Positions 39,444-50,107 of a stretch of DNA of 64,000 nt are shown in pieces (positions within the stretch are counted from its first letter, which is position 1; each line of letters starts with the position of its first letter). The translations under genes were made by a program, and so were the position numbers. The DNA comes from Porphyridium purpureum (taxonomy: Eukaryota > Rhodophyta > Bangiophyceae > Porphyridiales > Porphyridiaceae). The stretch lies in assembly GCA_008690995.1 (NCBI GenBank), contig VRMN01000001.1, positions 1,984,001-2,048,000 on the forward strand, written 5' to 3'. Under the pieces are notes generated by a model. It worked only from the letters and a program-made list of their open reading frames with translations, was not told where the DNA came from and did no database searches.

Positions 39444-41487
39444 ATGGAAGGCGCGCACATCATAGAAGTGCAAGGCCTGGGTGACGCCGTCCAGCCCAGT
39501 GGCACGGACCTCGGCGCGCCAGGCAAAGTCGCAAAGAGCGGAAGTAGTGAAAGCGACCAGTCGCAGTGGTTTGGCACACAAGCGCCGCAGAAAGCTGGCA
39601 TCGACTTTGATCCATACTTCACGGAACATGATGATATCGAAGCGCAGCGCCACGACGAGACATCGTTCACAGAGCGTCGCCGAGTTGATTTGCACTGGAA
39701 GGACTTGCGCTTCGACGTCGGAATCAAGCGCAAGCTCGGCGGCAAGGTGGACGACTCGAACCGCAAGACAATTCTCAGGGGCATTTCAGGCGAGGTGCGA
39801 GCGGGCACCATGCTGGCCATCATGGGCAGTTCGGGCGCTGGCAAGACAACGCTCCTCAATTTGCTGGCGGGTCGGCTGACGAGCAGCAAGGACTATGAAG
39901 TCTCAGGCGAGATCTTGGTGAACGGCGCCAAGCGCAACCCATCCACATTTAAGCGGCAGTCGGCGTACGTCGAGCAGGAAGATAAGATCTTTGCCGAAGT
40001 GACCGTGTACGAGCAGCTCAAGTTTGCCGCCGACTTGCGTCTTCCCAAAAAGATGCCTTCGGACGTCAAGGAGCAGCGCGTGCTGAGCACGATTCAGGAA
40101 CTCGGCTTGATGAAGGTCAAGGACTCGTATGTGGGCGGCGAGCAGGTGCGCGGCGTGTCTGGCGGCGAGAAGAAGCGAGTGAACGTGGGAACCGAGCTTG
40201 TGACAGACCCGTCGCTGCTGTTCCTTGACGAGCCGACGTCCGGGCTTGACAGCTTCAACGCGCTGAACGTGATGTACACGCTGCGCAAACTGGCGTCGAA
40301 CGGGCGCACGATTGTGACCACGATTCACCAGCCGCGCTCGAACATCTTTTCGATGTTTGACTACTTTTGCCTGCTAGCGGAGGGGCAGGTGATGTTCTTC
40401 GGGCCGGCGCAGGACGCGGTCGAGTACTTTGCGAGGCTGCACTTCCGGTGCCCGGAACGGTTCAACCCGGCGGACTATTTCGTGGACCTGGTTTCGGTGG
40501 ACCCGCGTTATCCCGCAGGCCGAGGGCAAGTCGCGCGCGCGCATCGAATACTTTGCGGAGGAGTTTGAAGAGACCAAGAAAACCATTGATGCGGACTTCA
40601 GCAAAGTAGAGTCGACAGTATCTTCTGACACGGCGAAGAGCAAGTTTGCGTCAAGCTGGACTTACGAATTTGGCAAGGTGCTGAAGAGACAGTGGCAATT
40701 GACAACGCGGGAGCGCGTCGCTAATACTGCGCGCATTGGGCAGACGGTCTTTTTCGCCATCTTGTTGGGTCTCATTTGGCTGAACAATGGCCGGGTCGAT
40801 TGGAGCGATCCTGATGTTGCCAGTTCACAAGCATTTAACATTGGGGGCGTAATCTTCTTCACTGTCGTGAATCAAGCGTTTTCGGGTATCTTCAACGTAC
40901 TGTTCGTCTATCCACTCGAGCGAAACGTCGTGCTCAAGGAGCGTGCGTCCGGCACGTACCGCGTTTCCACCTACACCTTTGCTCGCATGGTAGCCGACCT
41001 ACCCCGGTCCTTGTTCCAGGATATCTTTTTCGTGTCGGTCTTGTACTGGATGGTCGGACTTCGCGCTGACGTAGGCGCCTTTTTCCTGATGTGTTATATT
41101 GTGCTGATGGTCGCGATGATCACAGAGGGCTTCACGTTCGCGCTCATGACTGTGTTTCCGGATCCGCAGGCTGCTGCGGCTCTGGCGCCGGTTTACGTCA
41201 TCCTCTCTATGTTGTTCGGCGGGTTCTTGATTGACGTGGAAAGCATTCCGGCCGCAGTGGCGTGGATACGATGGGTGTCATTTGTGAACTATGCATTTGG
41301 CGCGGCTATGCAGAACCAATTTGGATGTGGCCCAGAATGCGGTGAGCAAATCCTCTCGAGTCCGTTCCAGGTTGAAATCAGTCTTACGGCTGGTTGCCTT
41401 GCGCTGCTTGGATTTAATGTTTTCTTCCGTGTCCTGTGGTACGTCATCTTGCGCGTGAACGGTCCGAAGCTCGCCAAGGCGTTGTAG
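39444..41487 (+). pseudogene. ABCG half-transporter, copy A, frameshifted
   Basis: The ATPase domain is N-terminal, as in the ABCG (white/breast cancer resistance) family: Walker A GSSGAGKTT, signature VSGGEKKR, Walker B LLFLDEP and the His in TIHQPRS. Six membrane spans follow in the second half with YPLERNVVLKERASGTYRVS between spans, typical of eukaryotic ABCG. One extra base near 40508-40511 (cgttatcc against cgtaaccc in copy B) shifts the frame between ATPase and membrane parts, leaving two overlapping frames. Both parts keep all motifs. Start is the first ATG (MEGAHIIEVQ). A base error or recent inactivation are both possible. Confidence 0.8.
39770..40605. repeat. Inverted repeat arm 1 (ABCG ATPase region)
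   Basis: Nearly identical to the reverse complement of about 42590-43430. Identity falls sharply on both sides within the coding region, as in a gene-conversion tract. Confidence 0.75.
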
Positions 41488-41709
41488 TATTGTGAAAGAA
41501 ATTATTCATTTGACAGGTAAACGCCTTGTGGACACGTGATCGTACCGATATTATCGTGCGAAACAAGAATGTTTAGACGATGACACACCGTGCCTAAGGT
41601 CGCTAACGTCCCACACATAGATGAAAGAACAGTCGCAGAGATAATCAACTAGACAAGCAGGACAGTTTTACCAGAATTTATCGCTCCCACGACACGTCGT
41701 AATTGTCAC

Positions 41710-43761
41710 TTACAGCTCAGACGCGAGCTTGGGACCCGTGAGTCTCAGAATGGTGTACCACAAGACACGGAAAAACACGTAAAAGCCGAGCAACGCAAGA
41801 CAACCTGTGGCAAGCGAAATCTCGACGGTAAATGGGTCGGTGAGCAGAGCCTCCCCACATTCTGGGCCACATCCAAACTGGTTGATAATCAGGGTTTGAA
41901 ATGCATAGTTGATAAAGCTCACCCAGCGGATCCAACTGATCCAATCGTATATGGCGTCCGGATTGATGAGAAATCCACCGAAGAGCATAGACAAAATAAT
42001 GAATACAGGCACAATGGCACTGGCCGCCTGCGGATCGGGCAAGACAGTACTGATGCAGAATGTGAGGCCCTCGGCAATGTTTTGCGTCATGAACACCACG
42101 TACAGCATAACGAAAAAGGGTCCAGCTTCCGAGCGGAAACCAACCATGAAGTAAATGATCACAACGAATAGCAGAACTTGTAAAAGTGTGCGCGGAAAGT
42201 CAGCCGTCATTCGAGCCAACACATATGCAGACACGCGATACGTGCCAGACGCACGCTCTTTCAGAACAACACTCCGCTCAAGAGGATAAACAAACAGCAC
42301 GTTAAAAACGCCTGCAAACGCCTGGTTGATAGAAATGAAGAATACAATGCCACCAATATTGAAAGCTTCCTGACTCGCAACCACTGGATTGCCCCAGTCG
42401 ATTCGACCATTGTTCAGCCAAATCAGGCCCAGGAGAACAGAGAAAAATATTGTCTGGCCGAAGCGCGCGGTGTTCGCAATTTTCTCTCGCGTATTTAACT
42501 TCCACACCCGCCCTGTGAGTTTCGAGTACTCATGGAACCAATTCGATGCGTATTTGCTCTGATGCTCTTGCTGCACCGTTGAATCGACCTTGCTGAACTC
42601 CGCATCAATGGTTTTCTTGGTCTCTTCAAACTCCTCCGCAAAGTATTCGATGCGCGCGCGCGACTTGCCCTCGGCCTGCGGGTTACGCGGGTCCACCGAA
42701 ACCAGGTCCACGAAATAGTCCGCCGGGTTGAACCGTTCCGGGCACCGGAAGTGCAGCCTCGCAAAGTACTCGACCGCGTCCTGCGCCGGCCCGAAGAACA
42801 TCACCTGCCCCTCCGCTAGCAGGCAAAAGTAGTCAAACATCGAAAAGATGTTCGAGCGCGGCTGGTGAATCGTGGTCACAATCGTGCGCCCGTTCGACGC
42901 CAGTTTGCGCAGCGTGTACATCACGTTCAGCGCGTTGAAGCTGTCAAGCCCGGACGTCGGCTCGTCAAGGAACAGCAGCGACGGGTCTGTCACAAGCTCG
43001 GTTCCCACGTTCACTCGCTTCTTCTCGCCGCCAGACACGCCGCGCACCTGCTCGCCGCCCACATACGAGTCCTTGACCTTCATCAAGCCGAGTTCCTGAA
43101 TCGTGCTCAGCACGCGCTGCTCCTTGACGTCCGAAGGCATCTTTTTGGGCAGTCGCAAGTCGGCGGCAAACTTGAGCTGCTCGTACACGGTCACTTCGGC
43201 AAAGATCTTATCTTCCTGCTCGACGTACGCCGACTGCCGCTTAAATGTGGATGGGTTGCGCTTGGCGCCGTTCACCAAAATCTCGCCTGAGACTTCATAG
43301 TCCTTGCTGCTCGTCAGCCTACCGGCAAGCATGTTGAGGAGCGTTGTCTTGCCAGCGCCCGAACTGCCCATGATGGCCAGCATGGTGCCCGCTCGCACCT
43401 CGCCTGAAATGCCCCTGAGAATGGCCTTTCGATTTGAGTCGTCTGTTTTCCCGAGTTTTTTGTGCTTCACGCCTACATCAAACGACAGGTGCCGCCAGCG
43501 CAAGTCCACTCGGCGGCGTTCCGTGAACGACGTCTGCCCGTGCTTCTCGCCGTCCTCTCCCAAGTCCAGCTCTGCAGTTTCCGTGAAGAACGGGTCAAAT
43601 TCCAGCCCTTTCGTGCCTTGCATATCCGTCGGAGCCTCGACATCCTCGAGCATCACATCCGAAGCGCGCTCACCTCCATTCCACGCCATGGCTTTCGCAT
43701 CCGCGCCGGCATTCGCCTGTGCTTCCGCGGCCGCCACACTCGCATACGCCGCTGCGTCCAT
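41710..43761 (-). CDS. ABCG half-transporter, copy B
   Basis: This 683-residue protein is a complete ABCG half-transporter: N-terminal ATPase with Walker A GSSGAGKTT, signature VSGGEKKR and Walker B LLFLDEP, then six membrane spans ending at FFRVLWYTILRLTGPKLASEL. It would work as a dimer to export lipids, sterols or other hydrophobic compounds, probably at the plasma membrane. It is convergent with copy A (stops about 220 bases apart). The ATPase part is nearly identical to that of copy A, whereas the N-terminus and membrane half share only about two thirds of residues. Confidence 0.95.
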   Translation of the reverse strand: MDAAAYASVAAAEAQANAGADAKAMAWNGGERASDVMLEDVEAPTDMQGTKGLEFDPFFTETAELDLGEDGEKHGQTSFTERRRVDLRWRHLSFDVGVKHKKLGKTDDSNRKAILRGISGEVRAGTMLAIMGSSGAGKTTLLNMLAGRLTSSKDYEVSGEILVNGAKRNPSTFKRQSAYVEQEDKIFAEVTVYEQLKFAADLRLPKKMPSDVKEQRVLSTIQELGLMKVKDSYVGGEQVRGVSGGEKKRVNVGTELVTDPSLLFLDEPTSGLDSFNALNVMYTLRKLASNGRTIVTTIHQPRSNIFSMFDYFCLLAEGQVMFFGPAQDAVEYFARLHFRCPERFNPADYFVDLVSVDPRNPQAEGKSRARIEYFAEEFEETKKTIDAEFSKVDSTVQQEHQSKYASNWFHEYSKLTGRVWKLNTREKIANTARFGQTIFFSVLLGLIWLNNGRIDWGNPVVASQEAFNIGGIVFFISINQAFAGVFNVLFVYPLERSVVLKERASGTYRVSAYVLARMTADFPRTLLQVLLFVVIIYFMVGFRSEAGPFFVMLYVVFMTQNIAEGLTFCISTVLPDPQAASAIVPVFIILSMLFGGFLINPDAIYDWISWIRWVSFINYAFQTLIINQFGCGPECGEALLTDPFTVEISLATGCLALLGFYVFFRVLWYTILRLTGPKLASEL
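42590..43430. repeat. Inverted repeat arm 2 (ABCG ATPase region)
   Basis: Partner of the arm in copy A. Boundaries are judged by eye. Confidence 0.75.
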
Positions 43762-45443
43762 CTCTCCAGCACTGCCTCCTTTCCTCGCGCCTCTCAGCCA
43801 CCCACTCCGAACGTCAGGCGCGGCTGCTCAGGCACCTTTATACACCTACCTGACGCACAGCCTTTGCCGCACCACTAGCCCTTCGGCTCACTCACTCCCA
43901 CATCGCTCGCCGCCCAGGACGTGCGCGCATGTTTCTACTAGAACAGCCCCATTCTTCTAATACCTTGCGCTCCACGCGTGTGCCGTTTTGGCAGCCGTGG
44001 TCGTTCTCCCATTCCTCCACATTCCACATCTGCGCCTGCCGTTTTCATTTTCTTCCGTGGTTGCAAAGCAGCCACGCATCGGCGTGCTCGGTTTGCGCGT
44101 TGGGTTTCGATGAGCCGGAGGGGCGAATGTCGCGCCGAGATGCTAGTTGCGCAGCACTGCGCACGCACTGATCTGGCGCAACGTCCTGACGCCATCAGCG
44201 ATATGCAGTCTCGCCAGCAAGGCGATGGCTGTGACGGACGGAATGGTGGGATGCGTGAATGGCTGGTTTGGCGCAGAAGCGATGAGCTAGAGCCGGGTAT
44301 GAATCACGGAAGGAGTTTCTCTGCGCGAGGAATGGCTGGTTTAAAAGCGCAGAAGCGTAGCGGCGGGATGCTCGGCTCCTGTTCGTTCGCAGGGGAAGAA
44401 AACACGTTCGTGGTCGTGGAATCGTTCAATGGCGAAGAACGTCTCGCGCTGGTCCTCACGCAACGGCAAACTTTTCCGAGGCCCCCGCCGCGCGGAAAAT
44501 TGTTTCGGTACCTTCGGCTGCGACGCCGACCTATGGAGCGCGCCGTCTTGACAGCTGGCCATAGACGACATCAGCTGCGGCGCATCTTGGTGTCACGTGG
44601 ATGTGTGCTGATTTTACGATGACTGGGTACATGCGCATCATTCGGCTCGTCACTCACCGCTTGGCTATGGCTATACTTCAGGTGATCCAAGAAAGCGAAC
44701 ATGCTCGTCGCTCGTGCTCTTGTGCCCATGAGCCAAGGCAACGAATTTTCACTCAATGGCAAATGTGGAGTGCGTATGTAATTGCATCGAGCCTTTCGCT
44801 CCCTCGTGGGGTCATCTTGGCACCCTGCTCCTAGAATCACTGCACCTCGTGCACCTTTCTTTTACCCTCAACTGTCTTTAATATGAACGCATGCGTCCCG
44901 TCGACAGAGACTGGATTGTTCCGGCTATCAAAGCCAGCCATGTGCACTGAAACACGTGCAACTCTTGGTCCTGTCTTTTTCACCCATCCTCACGCGGCTT
45001 GCGCGTCACATACCGAGGTGTCTACGCCGCCGTCTATCGAGGGTTGATCTGAGACGCGATTTCAACAAAGGCTGCCGGCGCTCTGAGACGGTGCAGCGTT
45101 TCTTCACGTCAAACGCCTTGCCTCGGCAGCAGGCAGCGAGCAGCCAGGCCATCGCGAGACGCGTTTTCAGATAATGGTTATTTTAACACTTTAATTAACA
45201 ATAAATTAATTATACTTGTAGAGTGTCACTGTACACAAAAAACACGATCGTGACGTTTTTAAATGTTTGAAAAATGAGGACGAGTCGGGGAAGGGTCGAG
45301 GATGGGCACGTGCAGAGCCGAGAGCGCAAGGGTGGATTGACACAGGAAGGCCTCGTCTGTCTTGGCAAGTAGCACACACAGGACGCACGCAAAAGAACAG
45401 CGGAAGGAGACAAGCCGCAAGGTAGGTGGCTTAATTCTGGAAT
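43762..45443. other. Intergenic, about 1.7 kb; a doubtful frame at 44110-44622
   Basis: This lies between the divergent ABCG copy B and a coiled-coil gene. One frame, ATG at 44110 to 44622, would encode 170 residues with a basic C-terminus and a stretch GEENTFVVVESFNGEERLALVL that looks protein-like, but I recognise no family and cannot support it as a gene. AT-rich sequence lies at about 45175-45240. Confidence 0.4.
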
Positions 45444-46043
45444 ATGCCCGACGCGCGTCTGGACGCGGCGCGGATTGCGTTCCATGCGGCCGTGGAGGAT
45501 GCACTGAGAAACGGTCTAGCAGACCATGGGGCGTTCTTTCACGCAGTGTGGAAGTCGCCACAGGAACAGCTCTCGAGCGATGCGGACATGAGGTCGGACA
45601 AGGCGCAGGAATCACGGCTCCGCCCTGATGTCCTGCAGCGGGAAAGAACGCGTATGTTGAGAATCCAGTTCGAGCAGCTACTTCGCAGAAATGTGCTCGC
45701 ACAGTTTGAACGCGTGAGCTCAGAATTTGACTGTGAGCAGACAATAAGCGCCAATGAAAGTGCTCGCGCGCACGCGGCCACCATGGACGTCCTAGGCGGC
45801 GCAAGAGTGGGAATTGATGACGAATCCTCACATGCGCTTCGTTCAGAGCTAGACACAGCTACCGCAAACGCGCCCGTGGAAGCCCTTCGCGCCGCACTTG
45901 AGAAAGAAAGGCAACTTCTCGACGAGGAGCGGGAGCGCGCTTCGCAGGCCCGCGAGCAACTCGACACGTACCGCGCCGCACTGGAGCAGACCGTCAGGGC
46001 CGCAGTCAGTGCTGTGAACGATTCAGCCGCATCTCGAGTTTGA
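45444..46043 (+). CDS. Unrecognised coiled-coil protein
   Basis: A 199-residue frame with an ATG start. The product is acidic to neutral and highly helical: an N-terminal helix pair (about 1-50), a middle region with QFEQLLRRNVLAQFERV, and a C-terminal coiled coil of regular heptads (about 150-190). It has no signal peptide. The combination of short length and two coiled segments recalls small kinetochore or tethering subunits (for example of the MIS12 complex), but this is only a resemblance in shape. The opposite strand is also open, but its composition is poorer. Confidence 0.6.
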   Translation: MPDARLDAARIAFHAAVEDALRNGLADHGAFFHAVWKSPQEQLSSDADMRSDKAQESRLRPDVLQRERTRMLRIQFEQLLRRNVLAQFERVSSEFDCEQTISANESARAHAATMDVLGGARVGIDDESSHALRSELDTATANAPVEALRAALEKERQLLDEERERASQAREQLDTYRAALEQTVRAAVSAVNDSAASRV

Positions 46044-46352
46044 CACAGAAAAAGACCATTGGGCCAAACACGGTTCTCCGATGTTGTGAAAGGAGCCCGT
46101 ACGACGGATCGAATCAATCCACGGTACTCCTGGAGTGCGCTGTCTTAAGGAAAACGCCTGCCCGGGAAACTCTCTGCGCTGACATATTAAAATGGCCAGC
46201 ACGTGCAAGTCTTCCATAGATCCGCATTCTTCGCGGCCCCGGCTCCGCGTCTTCTACCCCGTCGACGGCCCATTACCTAACGACGTACGCCGGACGACGA
46301 GAGAGGAGTAGAGAAGAGATTGGGGCGACGTGTGCGTACGCAGCGCCGGAGT
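46044..46352. other. Intergenic, about 310 bases
   Basis: Between two plus-strand genes. Nothing recognised; it should contain the promoter of the WD40 gene. Confidence 0.4.
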
Positions 46353-47597
46353 ATGTCTGATGGCACTGACGCGCACAGCGCGCCTCGTAATGAGGATGAC
46401 ACCAGCACAAAAAATGCAGTGAGTGTGATTGTGGGGACGTACGGCGCCGAGCTTGCAGGAGCGCGGCTCGATCTATCGAACACGCGGTTGGTTCCGACGT
46501 TTGGCTATGCGGCGCATCGCGCCGCGGTGCGCGCGTTAGACTCGCACGGTCATCTGCTTGCGTCCGGGAGTAATGACGAGTCGATCAAGGTATATGATTT
46601 GCGCGTGTGGCGCGAGATAGCAGAGGTCAGCACCGAGGGTGCGACGGTGAACGCGCTGTCTTTCTCCGCAGCCGAAGAGTGTCTGCTGAGCGGCGGCTCG
46701 GATGGCATCGTGTCTCTATGGAATAGTGGTGGGGAAGAAGATTTTGCCTTACTACGCACACGCAAAGCCACAACAGCGCCGATTTTGGAGCTCGCCGCAC
46801 ACCCTTTCTTGCCGGCTTATGCCGCTCTGTCCAGCTCGGATGAGCTCGTTCTTTCATCGCTTGCATTCCGCAAGGTCGCGCGCGTGCGTTTGCAGGCGGC
46901 GCGCGGGCTGGCGCTTGCCTGGCAGCCGTCTGGAGAAGCTGTTGCGTTCTCTGCGTCAAAAAGCATAGCCGGTGCAAACGTGCGAAGTGCAAGTGGTAGT
47001 GGAAGTGCTCGCATTGATGCCCTGCATCAGGTGCGACTAGTGTCCGCCCAGGCGGCCTCCGAGGATGCTCATGCATCGGCCGTTCTACCGCATGAAAGCC
47101 GTGTGACCACGCTGTGCTTTGTAGACAATCAAACTCTCCTGACTGGTTCGGATGCGGCAGAAGTGCTACTTTGGGACTTGCGGACGAGCTCAAAGCAGGC
47201 GGGTGCCATCGCAAATCATGCCTCTCGCGTACGTGGGCTCGCTGTTCTCCCGTCCGGTGCTGCCATCGGCTCGGAAGCAGGCGCCTCGCACCTTGTGGTA
47301 AGCGTGGACTCCGCAGCCGAACTGTATATTACGGATTTGAGATCGCCTGGCGAGCCGATGGTCAAGTTCTCGTTCGGACAAGGTCTACGTGCCACCTGCA
47401 TGCAGATAGCGTGCGTTGGTTCACCGCCCGTGCGGCCAGGATCCAGATCTAAACGCGGCGGTATCCCGTCTCGCGCGGCGCGGCAAACCGGAAACAAGCC
47501 GCAAAATTTAGAGCATGAACATCGCAGCGGTGACATCTCAACGCAGGCCAAGAAACGAAAAAGTCACAGGTCCGCAACCAAAGAATCGAAGCCGTGA
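46353..47597 (+). CDS. MAK11: WD40 protein of the PAK1IP1/MAK11 family
   Basis: MAK11/PAK1IP1 is a nucleolar WD40 protein needed for 60S ribosomal subunit assembly. The 414-residue product starts at the first ATG (MSDGTDAHS) and the beta-propeller begins at VIVGTYGAEL. The first blades read GYAAHRAAVRAL, LLASGSNDESIKVYDL and LLSGGSDGIVSLWN, closely following PAK1IP1 in spacing. Middle blades are degenerate, as usual in this family. The last 60 residues are basic, with KKRKSH, a nucleolar-type tail. It fits the family's length and order. Confidence 0.82.
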   Translation: MSDGTDAHSAPRNEDDTSTKNAVSVIVGTYGAELAGARLDLSNTRLVPTFGYAAHRAAVRALDSHGHLLASGSNDESIKVYDLRVWREIAEVSTEGATVNALSFSAAEECLLSGGSDGIVSLWNSGGEEDFALLRTRKATTAPILELAAHPFLPAYAALSSSDELVLSSLAFRKVARVRLQAARGLALAWQPSGEAVAFSASKSIAGANVRSASGSGSARIDALHQVRLVSAQAASEDAHASAVLPHESRVTTLCFVDNQTLLTGSDAAEVLLWDLRTSSKQAGAIANHASRVRGLAVLPSGAAIGSEAGASHLVVSVDSAAELYITDLRSPGEPMVKFSFGQGLRATCMQIACVGSPPVRPGSRSKRGGIPSRAARQTGNKPQNLEHEHRSGDISTQAKKRKSHRSATKESKP

Positions 47598-47780
47598 ACC
47601 AGACACACGGTTCATGGGCATCAAGTAAGTTCAGATAGTCGCGTAAACGCGGGAGACTTGGAATCAGGCGAGATTTTCATCTCAAATATGTCCGCACAAA
47701 TATTGACAGACCCGACGTCGGGCATGTCACTGGTCTTTATACAGTCATGTTCAAGCAGAGCAAGACTCAAAACTCTTATC

Positions 47781-48392
47781 CTAGTGGGGAGTCACTTTCT
47801 TGCCGCGGGAAAGGATGCGTGAGAACATAAACTTATTGGACTGGTCGCGCTCCTTCAAGGACTTGCCCGGAATAAACTCGACGTGCGTAACTTCAAAGTC
47901 ACCTATGCTGTTGACATCGACAAAATCCGCCGTCGCTGCTGAAGGCGGAGAAACAGATCCCGTGAGCCGTTTTAGAGACATCACGGGAGATATTATTGTG
48001 CTTGTTGTGATATCCTCCACGTCATCTGCACTTATCGAGCTCTGGCTCTTCCGCCCAGAATGCCGAAGATACACAGACAGATCGTTTTTGCTTGACGTCG
48101 TTGTGCCTGTCTCAGATATGAACCTATTTGTGCGCGTGCGCTTGATTTCTTCTTTGCGCACTCCCGCGGGTGAACTCGTGCTCTTCTCCGAGGTCGCTCG
48201 GGGTAAATGAAATTTAAACGTGCCACTATCACGTGTGGCCGTGTGAGACGACCTCTCAGGTTCCATGGACGCCGGACTCACGAAATCTGCGTAAAATTTG
48301 ACGGCGTGCATGTCTGACCGAGGACGATCCTCACGGTTCCCTGTCAGATTTGTCACCCCTGACAGCGAGTGCTCGTGACGCAATGTATCCAT
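47781..48392 (-). CDS. Unrecognised Ser/Thr-rich basic protein
   Basis: The first ATG (MDTLRHEHS) gives 203 residues. The product is rich in Ser, Thr, Arg and Lys, without hydrophobic segments, and has several SP/TP-like sites and KR clusters. The C-terminal third (DFEVTHVEFIPGKSLKERDQS and FMFSRILSRGKK) looks like a short structured or linear-motif part. This is the style of a phospho-regulated nuclear protein, but I recognise no family. Its stop lies 180 bases from the WD40 gene's stop, convergent. Confidence 0.55.
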   Translation of the reverse strand: MDTLRHEHSLSGVTNLTGNREDRPRSDMHAVKFYADFVSPASMEPERSSHTATRDSGTFKFHLPRATSEKSTSSPAGVRKEEIKRTRTNRFISETGTTTSSKNDLSVYLRHSGRKSQSSISADDVEDITTSTIISPVMSLKRLTGSVSPPSAATADFVDVNSIGDFEVTHVEFIPGKSLKERDQSNKFMFSRILSRGKKVTPH

Positions 48393-50107
48393 CGCTGCTC
48401 GGTGCCGGGTGGGCTTCAACTGCGCCGTCACTTTCCGGTCGTTTTACTTCCCAAAACTTGCGCCGCTCCCGCGAGTCCCGGGGTAGCAAATATGTCAACG
48501 CAACCAGCGAATGATGGAAGACCCGCTCGCGCCTTCCAAGCTGCACTCCCCTGCAGCGTTCCACAACTGGAGTTCCGAGACCCGCTCGGCTCCCACGTTC
48601 GTCTCAGTAGGTCCGACCAAACCCAAAGCGCTCGCCGCGCTCGCCGCGCTCGCTGCTTCTACCGCCTTCCTGCCCTTATCCTCGCTACGCCCCAACCCGG
48701 GAGCCTGGACGATATGCCGATCCGCACGCCAAATTGCCGCCGCGCGGGAAATGCAATGAAAGGACCCACGCACGCACTGCCGCGACCCCACACCAACGTT
48801 TTTGCACACGCAAATCCGAGCCACGCAATGCGGTTCTTCTTCTCCTTCTGGTTCCGACTTGCGTTTCAAACGCACCGCGGAAACTCCCTACCGCGCCCGA
48901 GCAGCGCGCCTGGCACCCACGCGCACGTCCCAGTCCCCAACGCACACCGCGCACCGTCACGCGCCCCACCTGTGAGTCCGTCTCCGAATTCAGCGCCCTC
49001 TACCCACGCCTCTCGTTCCAACGCGTGTCCCCGCCGCGCTTGAAATCCTCACTTTTCGTCGCGGCCCCCTTCGCAGTTCCCAACACTCTCACCAACCGCA
49101 AGAACCGCAAACACTCCAAACGCCTTCGCTCTTCCAACGTCATACACCCCCCTAATTTTCACCCACGCCCTCATACAAATTCGCGGCTGGTTTAGTAGTC
49201 ATCCCGCCCTATCCCACATTTGAATCTGGCTCGGTCATCCCTGCTTTCTGCTTCTTTCTTATTTTCCGCACTCGGCTATTTTTATCAATTGTGGTGCGCC
49301 CGTGTGCCAAAATTCCGAGAATCGCTTGAAACAGCATGTTTTTATTTCTGCCGTGTTTCAACAACACAGTCATCAGCATCTCAAACAGCTTTGGGAACGA
49401 ATTTTATTCGAAGAAGAAGAAGTGCGGCAGAGGGAATGGGAGGGGAGGAATCGGAAAGGGAGGGTGGTGGCCCTGAGCGCTCTAAATCTGGACCGGGTGA
49501 CCGACAGACACTCACAGCAAGAGAAAAGGAATAGGAGTAACAGTCGGAGTACTGAGGACCCAATATGAGTTGATGTGAGCGTCATGGGCGCCGGTCGGGA
49601 AAGCGATATGCTTTGAACACCAGCGAAGGAGCCGGAGAGAGAGAGGGAGGAGGGCCGCAACAGATTGGTGCTGCTGAGGTGGAATGCTGCGGTGTGCGTG
49701 TGTGCGAGCCGTGCTGCTGCTGCGGCTGCGGTGCACGTGGCGAATTCGCGCGTGAGTGCGCGATGCAGCGGCAGACAGGGCGGTGGGGAGACACGCTGGA
49801 CTTACACTGATCCCGAAGTAAACCCTGGAACTCACCGCGGCAAAGAGTGGCTTCGGTGCCAGTCACGGTTAGAATGAGGGTTTGGGTGTTGAGTGCGCGG
49901 AGTACAGTTGGAGCGGTCAGTTGGTGTTGGGTTCAGGCGCAGACATAAACTGCAACACGCGGAGCAGGTGAGAAAAGACGGTCTGGGACTGTGTGGCTTA
50001 GTGAGAGAGTGGTCGCGAGGGGGAAAAGGTGTGAGGGGAGTAGTCTTGGGAAGAAAGGAGGAGCGCACGGGTAGGAGAGTCCGCGGCTTGCATTCTGAAC
50101 TCGCGCC
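48393..50107. other. Divergent promoter region, about 1.7 kb
   Basis: This separates the Ser-rich protein and the oxysterol-binding protein. A 224-codon plus-strand frame (48369-49043) is Pro/Arg/Ser/His-rich with no domain and is rejected. The half next to 50107 is purine-rich on the plus strand (long g/a runs at 49410-49530 and 49620-49660), perhaps a long 5' UTR. Confidence 0.45.

Noticed and set aside
42865-43960. Plus-strand frames opposite ABCG copy B
   Set aside because: Shadow frames of the ATPase coding region; the same peptides appear opposite copy A because the DNA is nearly identical.
48369-49043. 224-codon plus-strand frame
   Set aside because: Overlaps the start of the minus-strand Ser-rich gene and has a Pro/Arg/His-rich non-protein-like composition.
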